The notes: generated from the letters alone by a model not told the origin. Shown: positions 1-13,305, counted from the first letter of the stretch. The stretch: 64,000 nt of DNA from Pontederia crassipes (GCA_030549335.1 CM060196.1:70144139-70208138); one strand, 5' to 3'. Made by a program: numbers and translations.

Positions 1-91
1 TGTAGAGACCAAAAAAAGCAAAAGAATGAGAAGAATCAGAAAGATGTAGATGATCAGAGTACTACTACAGTGGCATCATATGTGGACCTAT
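1..91 (+). pseudogene. Ty1-copia gag tail (left part of split relic)
   Basis: An open, Lys/Gln/Asn-rich reading frame runs from base 1 to the CACTA insertion. Leaving out the CACTA element and one copy of its TAT duplication, this frame continues directly into the copia protease beyond base 3316, so the two parts were one gag-pol frame. The upstream gag and 5' LTR lie outside the window. The part visible here is too short to classify by itself. Confidence 0.6.
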
Positions 92-961
92 CACTATAAG
101 AAAACATAGCTTTTTGTACGAAATAATTCTATCACAATATATGATAAATTTGTGAGAAACTTGCGACAGGTAATAATTTAACATTTTAGTGATGAACCTG
201 TGATGATAATATCCATCACAAGATCATCCATCAGAAATTCATCATATTTTTATGACGATTTTGTGACCATCATCTTAATTAAAATATTTAGTGACCCAAA
301 AGTGATGAAGATAAAAACATCATAATATATTTGTCACATTATGGTCACATGTATTTATTTATTTTATCTATTATCACAACATTGTCACAAATATTTTTTT
401 CACTTTAATCCACGGATTATTTCTATTGTGATATAAAATAAGTAAAGAATCCTAAACTCTACCTAGGGCAAACATCAACCCTTTTTCATCCACAGGGCGC
501 TATCGAGCATGTGTCAGGGCCCTAACGCAGCCCTGCGTCAGGGTTAAGGCAGGGTTGGAGCAGCCCTGCAACTTTTTTATAAAAATTATTCATTTACAAA
601 ATAATAATTTTAATGTTTTTTCAGGAAAAAATAATATTAAACAATTTCGTGTTATTCTGCTGGTTGGTATACTTCTTCTTCTTAAGAATTTTTTTCTTAT
701 TTAATTTTTGTAAATTGTTACTTGATTGATAAGTCATCTATGAATTATTATTCCTTAAATTTTATTTGAGATATTGTAAAAATTTGTTGGAATGCAATAC
801 ATTATATTATTGTGCTATTGATGAGTTTGTTATTATGCTTTATTTTAACGTTTATTGTTTATATTACTTTCTCCTTTTAAGTAACAAATTCTTATGGATG
901 ACGATGGTGGAGATGTGAGATCTTTGGACGTCTATCTATTGTTTGTCGTCTAGATTATTGA

Positions 962-1502
962 ACTGGTTTAAATCAGATTCAACTAGAGTTTGTAGTATAA
1001 GATATGATACGAGGAAAGAGAGGTTTTCATTAGATATGGAGAGAGAGGAGAGAGAAAGAGACTAGCAGGAGAGAGGAGAGAGAGAAGGATACGAAGAGAG
1101 TGGGAGGATTTTATGGGATACGGACAGAGGAGTTTATAAAGAGGAAGAAAAAGTGGCGGAGAAATAGGACTAAATTGAGGAGAGAGAGAGAGAAAAGAGG
1201 AGAGATTTTAAAATAAGAAAATAAAAGAAAAATGTAATAAAGGAAATAAATAAAAGAGGACAAAATATATTTATGATTTTAGATGAAAATAAATTTAAAT
1301 TATTATATTAGTAATAATATATCTAATAAGGTAAGATTATTATTTAATCTAACATTTTGTAATATATAATAATTCTTAAATTGATTTAATTATTTTGTAA
1401 TAATTTATATATTATATTACTCTTAAATAATTAGTAATAATATTATTATATAAAAATTTGGTTCAATTAATTAAAATTCCATTGAACTAGTTGGACCTCA
1501 AA
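962..1502 (+). repeat. 540-bp dispersed repeat, copy 1
   Basis: This stretch is almost identical to 18060-18593. It starts ACTGGTTTAAATC, contains a GA-rich tract (about 1030-1200), then an AT-rich part, and ends GTTGGACCTCAA. Copy 2 is flanked by short inverted ends, so it may be a non-autonomous TIR transposon, but the class is not established. Confidence 0.7.
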
Positions 1503-1514
1503 TCGAGAAAGTAA

Positions 1515-2597
1515 AGTGAGGAGGATAGGGACGAAAATGAGAATGAAGAGGATGATGAGGTGGTGGTGAAGGAGGAAGAGGTGTATGATTATGTCTCATT
1601 TAGTGATATGAATAAATTGGTTTTGTATGTCTTGACTTTTTTAAAATAATTATTAATTTTTATGTGTATGATTTTCTCAAAATATTACTTGTATAATTAA
1701 CTTGTTTTCTCTTTTTTCTTGCAGAAAAATAGTGACAGATGGTGCTTTGCGAAGAGAGCGAGAAAGAGGTGTTGGTGGTAGAGGCATTGACTCTGTAAGA
1801 GATAATGAGGTAAATTCTGGTAGGGATTCTACAAGTTCAACTTATCAAAATGTGGTTGCTCCAACACCACCACAATTAGTTCAAGAGCAAGCTATCCAAA
1901 TCGACAATGAAGATCAAGGAGCTGATTTTGATGATTCCACGATGTCATTAAGAACGAGGGATGTAAATCATGGCATGAATGCACCTAATAATCAAGCTAA
2001 TCGAATGTCCATAACACTGAATTGTAATAGGTTAATTTATTCAATATTGTGCTATTTTTTTTAAAGTTTTAATGTTTGTATTTCATATTTGTACATCTAA
2101 TGATTTATTTTTTTATTGTATCATGTAGTTTCATTCCTAATTAATACAATCAGGAAAGCATGTATATGTTGGAAAAAAAGTGCCACAAAAAAACGCGTGA
2201 AAGGATGTGGAATGTGTTTAAGGTAATATTCAATATTTAAGTTCAATAATGTGATTTGTATGCAAGAAACTTTTATAATGTTTTAATATTAATTTGATAA
2301 TTTTCAAATAAGATATGTGTGGAAGCAATCAGATATTCTTATTAAGAAAGCATTTATTAAGAAGTGTGGTGATCTCTACTCTCCAATACTATATCATGCA
2401 AGATGTCATGTGATGAAGAGACATAATAAGATGCATATAAGTGGAACAAAAGGTTTTGCACCATCATGAATGAAACGAGATGTTTGGAATGTCATGGTTG
2501 ATATATGGATGGAATATGAGTGGCAATAAAAAGTGAAGATCACAAAACAAAATAGGCTCACCGAAAAAGAGGGTGGAATCACAAAGCATACCACTAG

Positions 2598-2600
<3 letters not shown>
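1515..2600 (+). pseudogene. CACTA-encoded transposase-like gene, broken
   Basis: Several open pieces on the plus strand look like exons. Near 1515-1628 is an acidic Glu/Asp-rich frame. Bases 1725-2010 are open with an Arg/Gly-rich start and Gln/Asn/Pro-rich middle. Near 2150-2220 and 2400-2600 are basic pieces, with a stretch near 2433-2460 that resembles the H-x-x-G-[ST]-K-x-F block of plant En/Spm (Ptta) transposases. In-frame stops and frame changes separate them. The position inside a CACTA element supports the reading; the family match was judged by eye. Confidence 0.38.
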
Positions 2601-2636
<36 letters not shown>

Positions 2637-3315
2637 TATAGGTTACAACTTTTTATATGAAGAGGTAACAACAATTCGTCAATGAAAAAATTGGATATGT
2701 TGTGTGAAGAGTTTTTGACATGTGACTACAATTTGCTAAAAGTTTCATTATTAAATTTGGATAATGTAGTGGATCTAATATTTTGAATATTTTAACTACA
2801 AATGCTTGAATTATATCAATCTTTGGCAACTTTAAAAATAAAATTAGTTGCATAAATTTTTGTCATAATTTCATCAAAATAATTAATATCGAATCATCAC
2901 AATTTTGTCACAAAACGTCGATGTAAACTTTGTCACAGTTCTATCACAATCATAATTGTCACAAAATTATCACAATTAATCATTACAAATCTATCGTAAA
3001 AATCATCACAATATATATCCGTCACAAATTAGTAGTCAATAATCCGTCATAAAGTCGTCATATTTGTGACAGAATATTCATTTTATTACTATTTTACCAA
3101 ACTTTTGTGATAGAAATTTTTTAATGTTGGGACGATCATAATCGTCACAAATAATGTTGTGACAACAACAATCCGTCACAAAATAATTTTGTGGGTAAAA
3201 AATCAGTGACGGATGCATAGGGTCACAAGTCCATCATAAGAGAGTATCTGTGATAGAATATAGATATGTTGTGACAGATTTATCCATCATAGATATCATT
3301 TTTCTTGTAGTGTAT

Positions 3316-4922
3316 ATTACCTTTCAAAAGAAAATGAAGAATGTAACGTCACATACTCTTCAGTTGAGTGGATCATCGATTCAGGGGCTTCACATCATGC
3401 AACTCCATTAAAAGAATGCTTCAGTATGTACAGGATTAGTGATTTTGGCACAATGAAGATGGACAATAAGATAGAGTCTAAAATTGTAGGAATTGAAGAT
3501 GTATGTATTCGAATATATATTGGTTGTGAGTTGGTTTTGAAGGATGTCAGACACATATCAGATTTACATCTCAATTTGATTTCTCCTCGACTTTTGGATC
3601 AGGAAGGCTACTATTGTCACATCGGTGATAGAAAGTGGAAATTGATTAAATAATTCATGGTTGTTGCTAAAGGAAAGCTATTAGGAGTCTTCTACAAAAC
3701 TCAAGTGAATTTGATTGGATAGTTAAATAGAGGAAGAAGCTTCACTAGATTTATGACACAAAAGATTAGGACACATGAGTGAGAAAGAAATGCAGGTTCT
3801 GGCGAGGAATTCTCACATCACTGTTACCAAAGGTAAATTTCTGAATACTTGTGATGACTGTCTATTTGGTAAACGGTGCATGGTGTCATTTGTGTCCAAT
3901 TCTAAGAAGAAGAAAAATAAGTTGGATTTGATGTGTGTGGTCCCATTGAGGTAAATTCTTTAGGTGACAATAGATATTTTGTTATTTTTATTGATGATGC
4001 TTTACGAAAATTTTGAATTTATTTTATGAAGACAAAAGATCAAGTATTTCAGATTTTTCAGAAGTTTCATGTCATGGTTAAAAAAGAGACAGACAATCAT
4101 TTAAAGTGTCTTCGCATAGACAATGGTGGTGAATATACGTCTAAAAAATTTAAAGATTATTGCATAGAGCATGACATGAGACATGAAAAGTCAGTACCTA
4201 AGATTCCACAGCATAATGGTGTTGTTGAAAGAATGAATAGAATCATTCTGGATAGAGTTAGGTGTATGCTGAGGATGACTAATCTACCAAAGATCTTTTG
4301 GAGTGAAGCTGTAAATACTGTGTACTACCTAATTAATAAATCTCCATCAATTCCTTTGTATTCAGATACTCCTGAGAAAGTGCGGACTGATAATAATGTG
4401 TCTTACTCTCACTTGAAATTTATTGTAGAGTTTCTGTACAAGTGGGAAAGGAATATGAATAAAAATTGAATGAGAAGACTCAAGAGTGCATATTTCGAAG
4501 TTATGGAGATACAAATTCTAAATATAAGTTATGGGATCCAGAGAAAAAGAAAATCACCAGAAGTAAATATGCGATTTTTCATGAATTAGAAACTTTGACA
4601 GACTTCAGGAAATCAAAGAAACAGAGCAGTGATTATGTACAAGATGAACATAGAAACAATGAGGCAGACGTGGATACAGATGTTGCAGATATAGAGGATT
4701 TTGTGTAGGGGGAGCAAGATGTTACTCCATCTCTCAAATCTACAAGAGACCATCGTGCTTCCACTAGATATCCAAGTTCTGAGTACTCAGTGATTACTGA
4801 AGAGGGAGAGCCAAAGACAAATCCAAGAAGAAAGTCAGAACGAAGTGCCAGATTGGCCGGCATGAAGATCAAGTAATGATTTTTGATGGATGATCTCCTT
4901 CTCATGGGCCGGAGGGGAAGAT
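3316..4922 (+). pseudogene. Ty1-copia (Tork/TNT1-like) protease and integrase, broken
   Basis: The frame resumes after the CACTA element. The aspartic protease motif WIIDSGASHH is near 3373-3402, followed by the usual downstream block to about 3650, where a stop occurs. A decayed GAG-pre-integrase region follows (3650-3960). The integrase core reads from about 3960: the D of DNGGEY near 4120, then PQHNG and the conserved E near 4206-4230. The region after the integrase core (4466-4708) matches the LWDPEKKK type block. RT and RNase H are absent: the sequence passes from there straight to a polypurine tract (GGAGGGGAAG, 4911-4920) and an LTR. Several stops make it non-functional. The closest family by eye is the Tork/TNT1 lineage. 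Confidence 0.85.
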
Positions 4923-5562
4923 TGTTGGGCCTTTGGAGTTAATCCAGTCCATTAAGAAGGAAACCTATTTAAATTAATTAAATCTAATTAACTTAAGATA
5001 GTCTTGGATTCGTGACTGTCAAAGTTTCTTCTCTTGCCAATCCACCGAGACTTGAAGAAAAAAAGAAAAGAATTTTTTTCTTTTCTTGCTTGGTGTTGCC
5101 GAGAGTTGATTGAAAAAGAAAGTGTTTTTCTTTGGTCAACGGATAAAGAAAAGGAGAGAGAAATGGGATGAAAAAGAAGACAAAAAAATTTCTTTTTGAA
5201 GAGCAAAGAATAAAAAACAGAGTCAAATTGGGAGGATATCTGAGGTTTTATTAATACTACAATCATAGAGAATTGTAATAATTATGTGATATTATTTCTA
5301 CTATGATTTCAATATTTTTCAAAGAAGAATTATTTACTCTAGTAAATTATTATTCGGATTTGGGCAAAACTCGAAAGACATTGTACTCTATTATTGAATT
5401 TGTGATATTGCTCTGTGATTGTCTTGTGATTTTTTTCCTTCTCATTGAAGGATTTTTTCACATAAATTTGGTGTCTCTTTTGCCTATTATTATTTTTTTG
5501 TGCATCGTGCTTGACTTATATTATTTAATTCACACATAAGAAGAGGGATTAAATTCCAAACA
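4923..5562 (+). repeat. 3' LTR of the Tork-like copia relic
   Basis: It begins TGTTGGGCC directly after the polypurine tract and AT. The likely end is CCAAACA at 5562, an imperfect complement of the start. The partner 5' LTR would lie left of the window, so the right boundary is not confirmed. Confidence 0.55.
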
Positions 5563-5999
5563 TTAACTATATTCATATATAACTTACATACGTACATTAT
5601 ATGTTCTACATAGTGTGCACATTCCAATTTGAATGCTTAAGAGTTTATTTGGCAAATAATTAATAGAGAGATGAAGTGAGATGACATGACGAGCAGAGTG
5701 ATGAATTATATGTGTTATTAGAAAAATATTTGAATAATAAATTATATAAAATGTGGGGTGAGGTAATAACAATTTTATTTGTGTAAAAAATATTTTTATC
5801 CTCCATTATATATTTAAATTATTTATAATAATTAATGATTAAATGATATTTATCATATAGTTCTTCATTACTTATATATTTAAAAGACATTCTTTCCTAT
5901 GCCAACTTCTTCAACATTAATATAACACATTTTGATTTTTAACCACATTAGATGTATGTTGATATCATAAGTTTCATAAAATTATTATCTCATTTGATT
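5563..5999. other. AT-rich spacer
   Basis: No coding frame, repeat boundary or RNA gene is visible here. Confidence 0.4.
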
Positions 6000-7256
6000 T
6001 TGAGATGAACTCAATTGATTATGTATGTCATAAGTTCGGTATGAGTAAGCATATTAAAAAAATCAAGAGATTTCTCATAAGACATTTTAAGATGACAAAT
6101 TTTGATGATATATCTTTTGTCTTGCAAATTCATATATGATGAAATTATGCTAAGTCAAGAAGTACAACATCTAAAGGAGACAAGTTTAGTCTCAATTAGA
6201 ATCATGACAGTAACTTTGAAAGAATGAAAATGTAAAAGATTTTTTATGCATTACCAATAAGAAGCTTTTGAGTATTGCATACATTAGTTAGATATTAGAC
6301 AAATATTTAAGTAAGCAAGAAATAGATTAAGAGAAAGCAATCAAAAGGGTCCTACGATATATTATAGAGGACAAATGACAATATGTTGATATCAGGGGAC
6401 AAATCAAGTTGAGATCGCTGAATATTTAAACTCCAATTTTTTAGATGCCCAAGATAGAATTTATTTTAGAATGTATTATATTATCGAAGAGTGTCAAACA
6501 ATTAATTATTGTCCTCTTCAATTATAAAAGTATAATTCATTATGTGTTGTGAGGCATTTAATTATGGAATTTGCCCGTGAAATTTTATTCACGGGACTGC
6601 TAATAATTGATGGTACTAAAAGACCATAAAACTATTTTTTATAACAATAACAGTTATATATTTCAATAACAATAAGAGAACGACAAAATTGAGGTGTATT
6701 ATAGTTAAGTTCTTTGTTGGTAAAGAAAGAGTGAAGAAAATATTAATATCTATTGAGCATATTGAGACAAATTCTATTATTGTGAATCCATTTATAAAGA
6801 AAATGTTATCTAAGATGTCTCTAGAGTACACTATAATATGAATATCATTTCAGTTCAGAATATTCAGTTTTAGTGAGAGTTTATAAATATAAATGTCCAT
6901 ATCATAGATATTTTATCTTATAGTTCATCTTATAAATTAAGATTAAAATTTGCATATCCATAGATCAATTTCACTCTTTATTAAGTTTGATCTCGATCAA
7001 GTGCATCAGTTGGGAGTAGGCTTGTTATGATCACATTGCATTAAGTTCCATGCTATGCATTCATATCATAATTATATTGATATATGTGACCATCGTTGAA
7101 TTGAGCTACAATGAATACAACAAAGACTACTTTGATACTTTATTAGTATAATTAATGAATGAAATTATTTTAAGACGTTATTATTTTTTACAACAAAGTT
7201 AAGTTGATTTTGATATGTATAATTATAAAGTTTCATATATAACTGAAGTGGGAGAT
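6000..7256 (+). pseudogene. Ty1-copia RT/RNase H relic, heavily decayed
   Basis: Fragments in several frames recall the copia RT end and RNase H. Near 6230-6420 is a block like the 'YLS...W.AAKRVLRYL' region, and near 6655-6830 one like the terminal RNase H block (FFVGKERV ... ISIEHIETNSI). A polypurine tract AAGTGGGAGAT follows at about 7246-7256, then an LTR-like start. All catalytic regions are broken by stops and shifts. This is a different element from the Tork-like relic on its left. Confidence 0.62.
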
Positions 7257-7690
7257 TATTAGAACATAATTCCAACATTGAATTTAATATGAATATAATT
7301 ATACAATTAAGGATTGTCAAAATATATTAAGGTCCAAATAGAGTGATCAAAATATTTATGAGCATTTTCATTAATTTGGTATGATAAGAAATAATATGTA
7401 TAGAGAAAAAAGATGTATATATCAAAAGGTGTATAAAGTATAAGGGTGTATATATGTTCATATACTAAAAAATGTATGAGGATGAAAAGGTATATAACAT
7501 GATAATAAAAAAAATGCATCAATGTCAATGCATACAGAGATCAAAGGTGTATTTGAAGGTTTCATGATGGGTGAAATTTCAAACCCCTTTTGCCTAAGTT
7601 ATGGTACTCAAAACATACAATAATTTGGATGAAATCTATTTGATGAAAAATTCTTCTTTTGTATTTCTCATTCGTATGAAGAAAAATAGA
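7257..7690 (+). repeat. LTR-like sequence following the second copia relic
   Basis: It starts TATTAGAACA right after the polypurine tract, where a copia LTR (normally TGTTAG) should start. Its right boundary is unclear and merges into the inverted-repeat arm. Confidence 0.4.
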
Positions 7691-7699
7691 TTTCTATGG

Positions 7700-8111
7700 C
7701 GTCATTTTGAAATCCATTCCATCAAGTGATCCCATCTATTATTCTCTCATTTGGGTCTTCTCATAGAATATGACTTGGTTTTCTTATGCTAACAATTCTT
7801 TCACCTTAAAAAAACTCCATGATTTAGGAATGCTACAAATACACAGAAAATGAAGGCAAACAAGAATAATAGATCTCGAAAGTATCTTTATTTTTAAATA
7901 AAATTATGTAGAAAAATTTATAAAACTAAAAAAATTCACAATTAAGCACATAAGCATGCATTAAAATATAGAAAACTCTAAATAAAATGCATGTTAAATA
8001 TAGTAAAAAAGTTGTATATAATTTCTTCACATCAAAAGAGCAACAGGAAATTACACACATATAAAGACATATTTTACGTTGTTCAGATATTGCTCCTACG
8101 TTTGTAGTCAT
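7700..8111 (-). repeat. Long inverted repeat, left arm, outer part
   Basis: Read on the minus strand, this matches 17455-17870 with scattered differences, including an identical run TATATTTAACATGCATTT and an AGAAGAC..CAAATGAGAG block. The arm is interrupted at its inner end by the Tekay-like element. Bases 8107-8111 are the left copy of that element's GTCAT duplication. Confidence 0.7.
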
Positions 8112-10428
8112 TATAACGACCAGCAAATGAAAGATAAAAAAAAAACAAAGAAACAAAAGGATAACGTGATGGACCCCTGGCTAGAAAAAGGGATAAAAAA
8201 AATCCATATCCTAATCAAAGTTGGGAAAGGAAAGGGGGATTAAATCTGATTTCATTAAATCAGATTAGGAGAGGAGGTTATAAAACAAAATTTCATTAAA
8301 CATTTTTCCTTTCTCAAAAAAAAAAAAACTCATCACCCCTGTTTGACCTTCCTCTCGCCCCTCGTACGTGAGCAAAAGCAGGACGCCGCCGCTCGTCGTG
8401 CAAACGTAGGCAGAATCCCTTTTCCCTTCTAATCAAATCCTTCTGCAATTCCTCATGTTGCCCTCTGCACCGATTGGTTTGCAGGCAGCAAAGGAGAGGA
8501 CGAACAGGGCAGAACACGTAGGAAAATAGGGGGGTTTCCTGTTGAGCGATTTTCCGACGAACCAACGCAAGGATTAATCGCGAACCGAGGTGGGTGAATC
8601 GAAATCACCTTGCATGACCTTTGAATTATCCAAATTCATACCCTAATCGTTATGACAAGAAAAGAATATGACTAGGGTTCAAGTTATCGTTGTTAGTTGT
8701 TTGATTTCTTGGATTCTTTGTTTGGTTGATTGTTTGCATGCATAGTTATTTCTATTTGATCTATTCCTGTATTATTGATTGCTAGGATGTAGGATTTAGG
8801 ATAGGGAGAAAGTACGTAGAGGGGATTCATAGGTTTTTTTTAATTATCTTTTTATTGAGATTGCTACTGTTAGATTAAAAAAAAGTGTTACGATGGTTTA
8901 TAAAAAAATAGATTACATCGTGGAAGAAATAAACAAATGATTGCTCGAAGAAAAAAAAATTCGGCCAGCAGTATTTTGCACCGAAGGAAAAAAAAGAGAG
9001 AGTTTCCGCACGGAGTGAAATATTAATCTTTCAACTCCAAAATATTGCGCAAGTGGAAATCCAATTTTCCCATGCTGATCGTAAGAGGAAAGAGAAGATA
9101 GATAAAAAAAAAGAGGAATAATGTTGGTTCATTGTACAGAGCCAATCAAGAGAGAGAATAAAAGGTTTGACCGAAGTCGTGGGGAGAGATCAAATAAAAA
9201 AAAGAGAAAAGGAATTTCAAAGAGGAAATTCCTTTGTTGAATTCCCCTGCCAGCGAGAAAAGAATAGAGAAAAAAAAATTATAGAGATATTTCCTTCTTG
9301 AATTTCTTGAAGAAGAAGAACCGAAAGTAATTATATTAATTGATTAATTTAATAATCAATTTTATAATAATTATTTTGTTATTATTATTATTGGAATATG
9401 ATATATGGATTGTATTATTATTGATTTGTCTTTATTTACCTCATACCGATTTCCAGGAACTTTTTATTAAATTTATTAATTAATTATCTTTTTAAATCTG
9501 AATGTTGCCTATGTACAATTGATCCTATTTTCCTGACCCTACAGAGATTCCTCACTGGTTTCCAAGATCTATTCTCTCATTGATTTATTTTCTTATTGAT
9601 CTCATCGTATTCATTAAACAAAGAACAAAGAGCTACAAGTTATTCAAAGTGATTAATAAGATCGTATGAAAGATTAACAATGGGTTGCCAATCCAAGCCA
9701 AGTGCATCAAGATAAGGGTCGCTCCCTTGGTCATGATTTGATCACCCACTGACCCGCACAAGGCCGTATCGTTTGCTGGGCATACTCCAAGAATTAAAGG
9801 CACCTAAAGTCACCCTGATTGCTAATTAATAACCAAGATCAAGAAGCAAGTTCAAGTCAAGTCAAGCATGCCATGATTCCAAGTTTAATATATATTATTG
9901 ATCCTCATGATTCATGATATCTACTGATCTTATTCTCATTATGATCTATGATACTGATATGTTATCTTTCACGTTCAAGTTAAGCATGATTATTTACCGT
10001 TGATTATTATATTCATGTCATGCATTGTATATCACGTGGTTCCCCACTAGGCTGTAAAGCTTACGGTAGGAACTCCTCCCATGTGTCTGATTTCCACAGG
10101 ACTAGGTCAGTGACATGGTGGAGTAGGCGTGTGGTGATGAAGTTCTGGCGATAAGACGGCACATGAACCATAGGGCTTTTAGAGTGTTATTTAGTTTTCA
10201 TTTACCTTCCGCATTTTAGATTCATGATGTAGAACCTATTTTATTTTCTTCGCAATGATATAGCCACTTTTAGACTTCCGCATATTTAAAGTTATCTTTT
10301 ATCTTTATCTCTTTTCTTCCGCTGACGTGTCTCGATTCTTGACTGAGATATGGTCAAAGTCATAGCATACCGTAGCGTCTCCAGGTTGGTCTTCGCCACG
10401 TGGCGGGGGTCGATTTGGGGGCGTTACA
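8112..10428 (+). repeat. 5' LTR of the Tekay-like element
   Basis: A TATAAAA box lies at 8279-8285. About 20 bp upstream is a perfect 10-bp inverted repeat AATCTGATTT / AAATCAGATT with a 4-base loop; the 3' LTR copy has one base changed in it. The last kilobase holds the block shared with the second family member at 56,786-58,485 (for example around 9715-9810 and 10040-10130). Confidence 0.92.
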
Positions 10429-10432
10429 TTTA

Positions 10433-10444
10433 TGGTATCAGAGC
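10433..10444 (+). other. Primer-binding site (tRNA-Met type)
   Basis: TGGTATCAGAGC starts four bases after the LTR end and is complementary to the 3' end of plant initiator tRNA-Met. Confidence 0.9.
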
Positions 10445-12909
10445 ATAAAGTTAGGACTCTCTTGACGTCCTAGTGTATAGAATAGTATAGTATGGTAAAA
10501 GGTTCATGTGCTATCGCCGAGCAGTCGCCACACCCTCCACTGAAAAGCATTGTAAGTCAAGCTCATGTTTATGCTAAGTTACTGTTTATTGATGTATTGA
10601 TATGTATTTTATATGAGTGGTTGATTCCTAAAGAGGTTATTCTGAATGGTAGGAATTAACTTAAATGTTATTAGTGATTAGACAAAAAGAATCATAAAGG
10701 TTACAAACAAATTGGATTAGAATAAGTAACAAGCATGTGGATAAATATACCTACGTGAAAAATGAGCCTTTCAGAAAAAAAAAAAGAAACGATTATGTTT
10801 CTTATAATTCTTGTTTTCCATCTCTTTCATGATCGTTCTATTCACGGACTTCTTCTACTGACTGCAGCAGTACGAAGAGGAAAATGAGTAGGCATATCAG
10901 TTGCAAAGAGATGTAGATTTAAGAAAGAATCGAAGGAATTATAAGAATAATTAAAGGATTCGACTCACACAACACGTAGGTGTGAGATGGTTTCAAATAG
11001 TAGAGGTGAAACCAAGCACTGCATAAGTTATGGTTTATGGTGATGACTTATGTGGTTCTATTAGTTTACCAAGATAGGAGTCAAATGAATTATTTTATAG
11101 TTTTATATTGATAAGTATGGACCTGAAATGCTGTTGTGCCTTAGACTTCATATGACCCATATATTAGGTTGATAAATGTCATAAGCAAATCTAAATTAAT
11201 TATACGAATTTTTATTTGGATTACCTTATATTGGTAATAGGAATTAGAATTATAAATCACGTTCAAGTTATGTAATATTAAATTAGACAAGGGTTTAAGT
11301 ATCATATAACTGCCCAAGAAACAGGTATAATGTATGGATGGACAAATAAAGAAATTTAAAAGGGTCAGAAGTCACATCGATTTGAATAAAGGTTAGAAGA
11401 AAATTATCAATAAGTAAGTGGTTGTCTGATTTAATGAAACATGTAGATCTAGCACACTCATACACATATGCACATATAACATAGTATATTTATAATTATA
11501 TAAAAATAAATAAATAAATAAATAGATTAAATCAACTTAGTTTAGTGTATAGTAGACTTAAAAATTTTATTAACATGAAGTGTATTTTTATATAGCCATT
11601 ATTAAAGAATGAATTCTCTATCATCGCAATGTATATATTTTCAAAATAGACTAATATGGTTAATACAAGAATTATACAAGAACATGCAAGGCAGGAAAGG
11701 GTTAAAATGAATGTGAGAAATTTTGAAAAGATTTAAAGTCTCTTAACTGAGTTATGCTTGAGGAAGATATGAGCCCCCAACCATTAAGTATTAAAAGATC
11801 AAAACACCAAGTGAGAAATTTTTTTTTAAAAAAAAAAGTATGGGGGTTAAGGTAAAGTATGAGGAATTTTTATAAGTCCGCTACAAGATTTCTGGAAAAG
11901 TAAGTTATGCACCCGAGAGGGATGATTATGCAAGTTTTAATATAATTATAGTTTTTATAATAATGTCAAAACGTATAGAGTATTTAATCATACAATCATG
12001 GTTGATGGTTCAAGAGGGAAAATAAAAACATATATATGTTTAGATAATGAGTTAAGCAAGCCATCAGATGATACATAGAATGTCCTCTAAGATGCAAGAT
12101 ATAAGATGATATATAGAATGTTCACTAAGATGCCTCTACATCAATATGATAAAAAAATATTCAAGATTTGTCTTGATCAAGTGGACCACTTATGATTTGA
12201 TCATAAGTCTTATAAATGGATTAGTTCTCCTTCCCAATTTTAAAGTTATTTCGACCCTCTCTCATGTGCTACAAGATATCGTTAATGCAAAGGACCATGA
12301 AATGATGCGCAAAGAAGAATGATGATTGCTTGTCTTCTGTTTGTTGATTGTTTGGTTTTCTTGTCTTATTGTTTGATTTTATTCCATGTGTTCACTCGCA
12401 TTCATAATGTTTTACTAAGGACTTATGGTAGAGAATGTACACAAATGATTTTGTTCATTAAGAACTAGATTGTACTATATGATCGACCCCTCATCGTAAA
12501 TATCGTTCGACCTTAATATTAATTCAAAGTGCTTCAAGATATTCAAGGAAAGAACTTATTGTGGTAATATATAATTACTAGCCTCCTATGGAATTATATG
12601 AAATGACATTGCAAGAACCAAATCAATGTAGTCAAATAAGTTATGTCTTCCACTCAAAAAGCTAAATGATTATGATGATGTTTAGAGTATGGTCACATCA
12701 AACATAGGTCATCGTGAAAGTTATTGATCTAAATTGACCTTATAAAGATGATGATTGTCATGATTCCATGACCAATTTTATCGAATCATATGATGATGCC
12801 ATTATCTACGATGATGAACAATGTTCTTAGTGATCCTATTGATTCTTACATGGCATAGGTCACCCGATAAGGACGATGACCCTATGAAAATAACTTTAAG
12901 ACAAAAGGT
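10445..12909 (+). other. Internal region of the Tekay-like element without coding frames
   Basis: No gag or protease frame can be seen. The first kilobase is clearly related to the reverse complement of about 62,000-63,180, so it is inherited sequence of the family and not random decay of this copy. A short imperfect tandem pair (GATGATAYATAGAATGT) lies at about 12,068-12,145. Confidence 0.7.
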
Positions 12910-13305
12910 TCATAAGTCCCAGGGACTCATTTCTAGATGTTCCACTTCTTTTATAAAGAAGAATGATGACTCTATGAATCTAGAGCTATATTAACAAGTT
13001 GTTAAATAAAACAACCATCAAGATATAAGTGTCTGTTACCATGCAAAAATGACCTATTTAAGGCTAAGTGTTCTCAAGATCGACCTATGGAGTGAGCACC
13101 AGGAGTTTCGAGTTGCTGAAGAAGATGTAATGAAGGTAATTTTCCTGGCAATGAATGATCAATATAAATTGAGCGATGTCATTGGACTAAGAACACCCCT
13201 CAAACCTTTAAGTTCTCATGAACATTGTGTTCAAACTATGCTTATATTTATGTAGAAAAGATTGAAGTGTTCATCGATCTAAAGAGTTTTAGGTATGCTT
13301 TCTTT
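12910..13305 (+). pseudogene. Chromovirus RT and RNase H remnants
   Basis: Bases 12,910-13,160 read in one frame, with a few stops, like the start of a gypsy RT: a region resembling 'S..FIKKNDGSMRLCIDYR', then KIDL near 13,079 and RVAEEDV near 13,108. The next open part ends at 13,255, and a few bases on, 13,260-13,305 recall the RNase H block with 'VF.D.KS.RY'. Everything in between, including the YxDD site, is gone. Confidence 0.6.

Larger units (their letters stand above)
92..3312. mobile_element. CACTA (En/Spm) DNA transposon, decayed
   Basis: The termini are CACTATAAGAAAA on the left and, inverted on the right, CACTACAAGAAAA, a 12/13 match to each other and typical of plant CACTA elements. 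A 3-bp duplication TAT flanks it (89-91 and 3313-3315), as expected for the superfamily. Both ends carry many short subterminal repeats in both orientations of the GTCACAAA / TTTGTGAC type (about 120-420 and 2880-3300), the expected transposase-binding zones. It is inserted inside a copia reading frame. Inside are a 540-bp repeat, a (TA)n tract near 2600-2632 and a broken transposase-like gene; no intact large transposase is visible. Confidence 0.88.

Noticed and set aside
5303..5539. A 78-codon hydrophobic open frame as a small membrane protein
   Set aside because: It lies in the copia LTR, in a T-rich stretch that gives Phe/Leu/Ile by composition.
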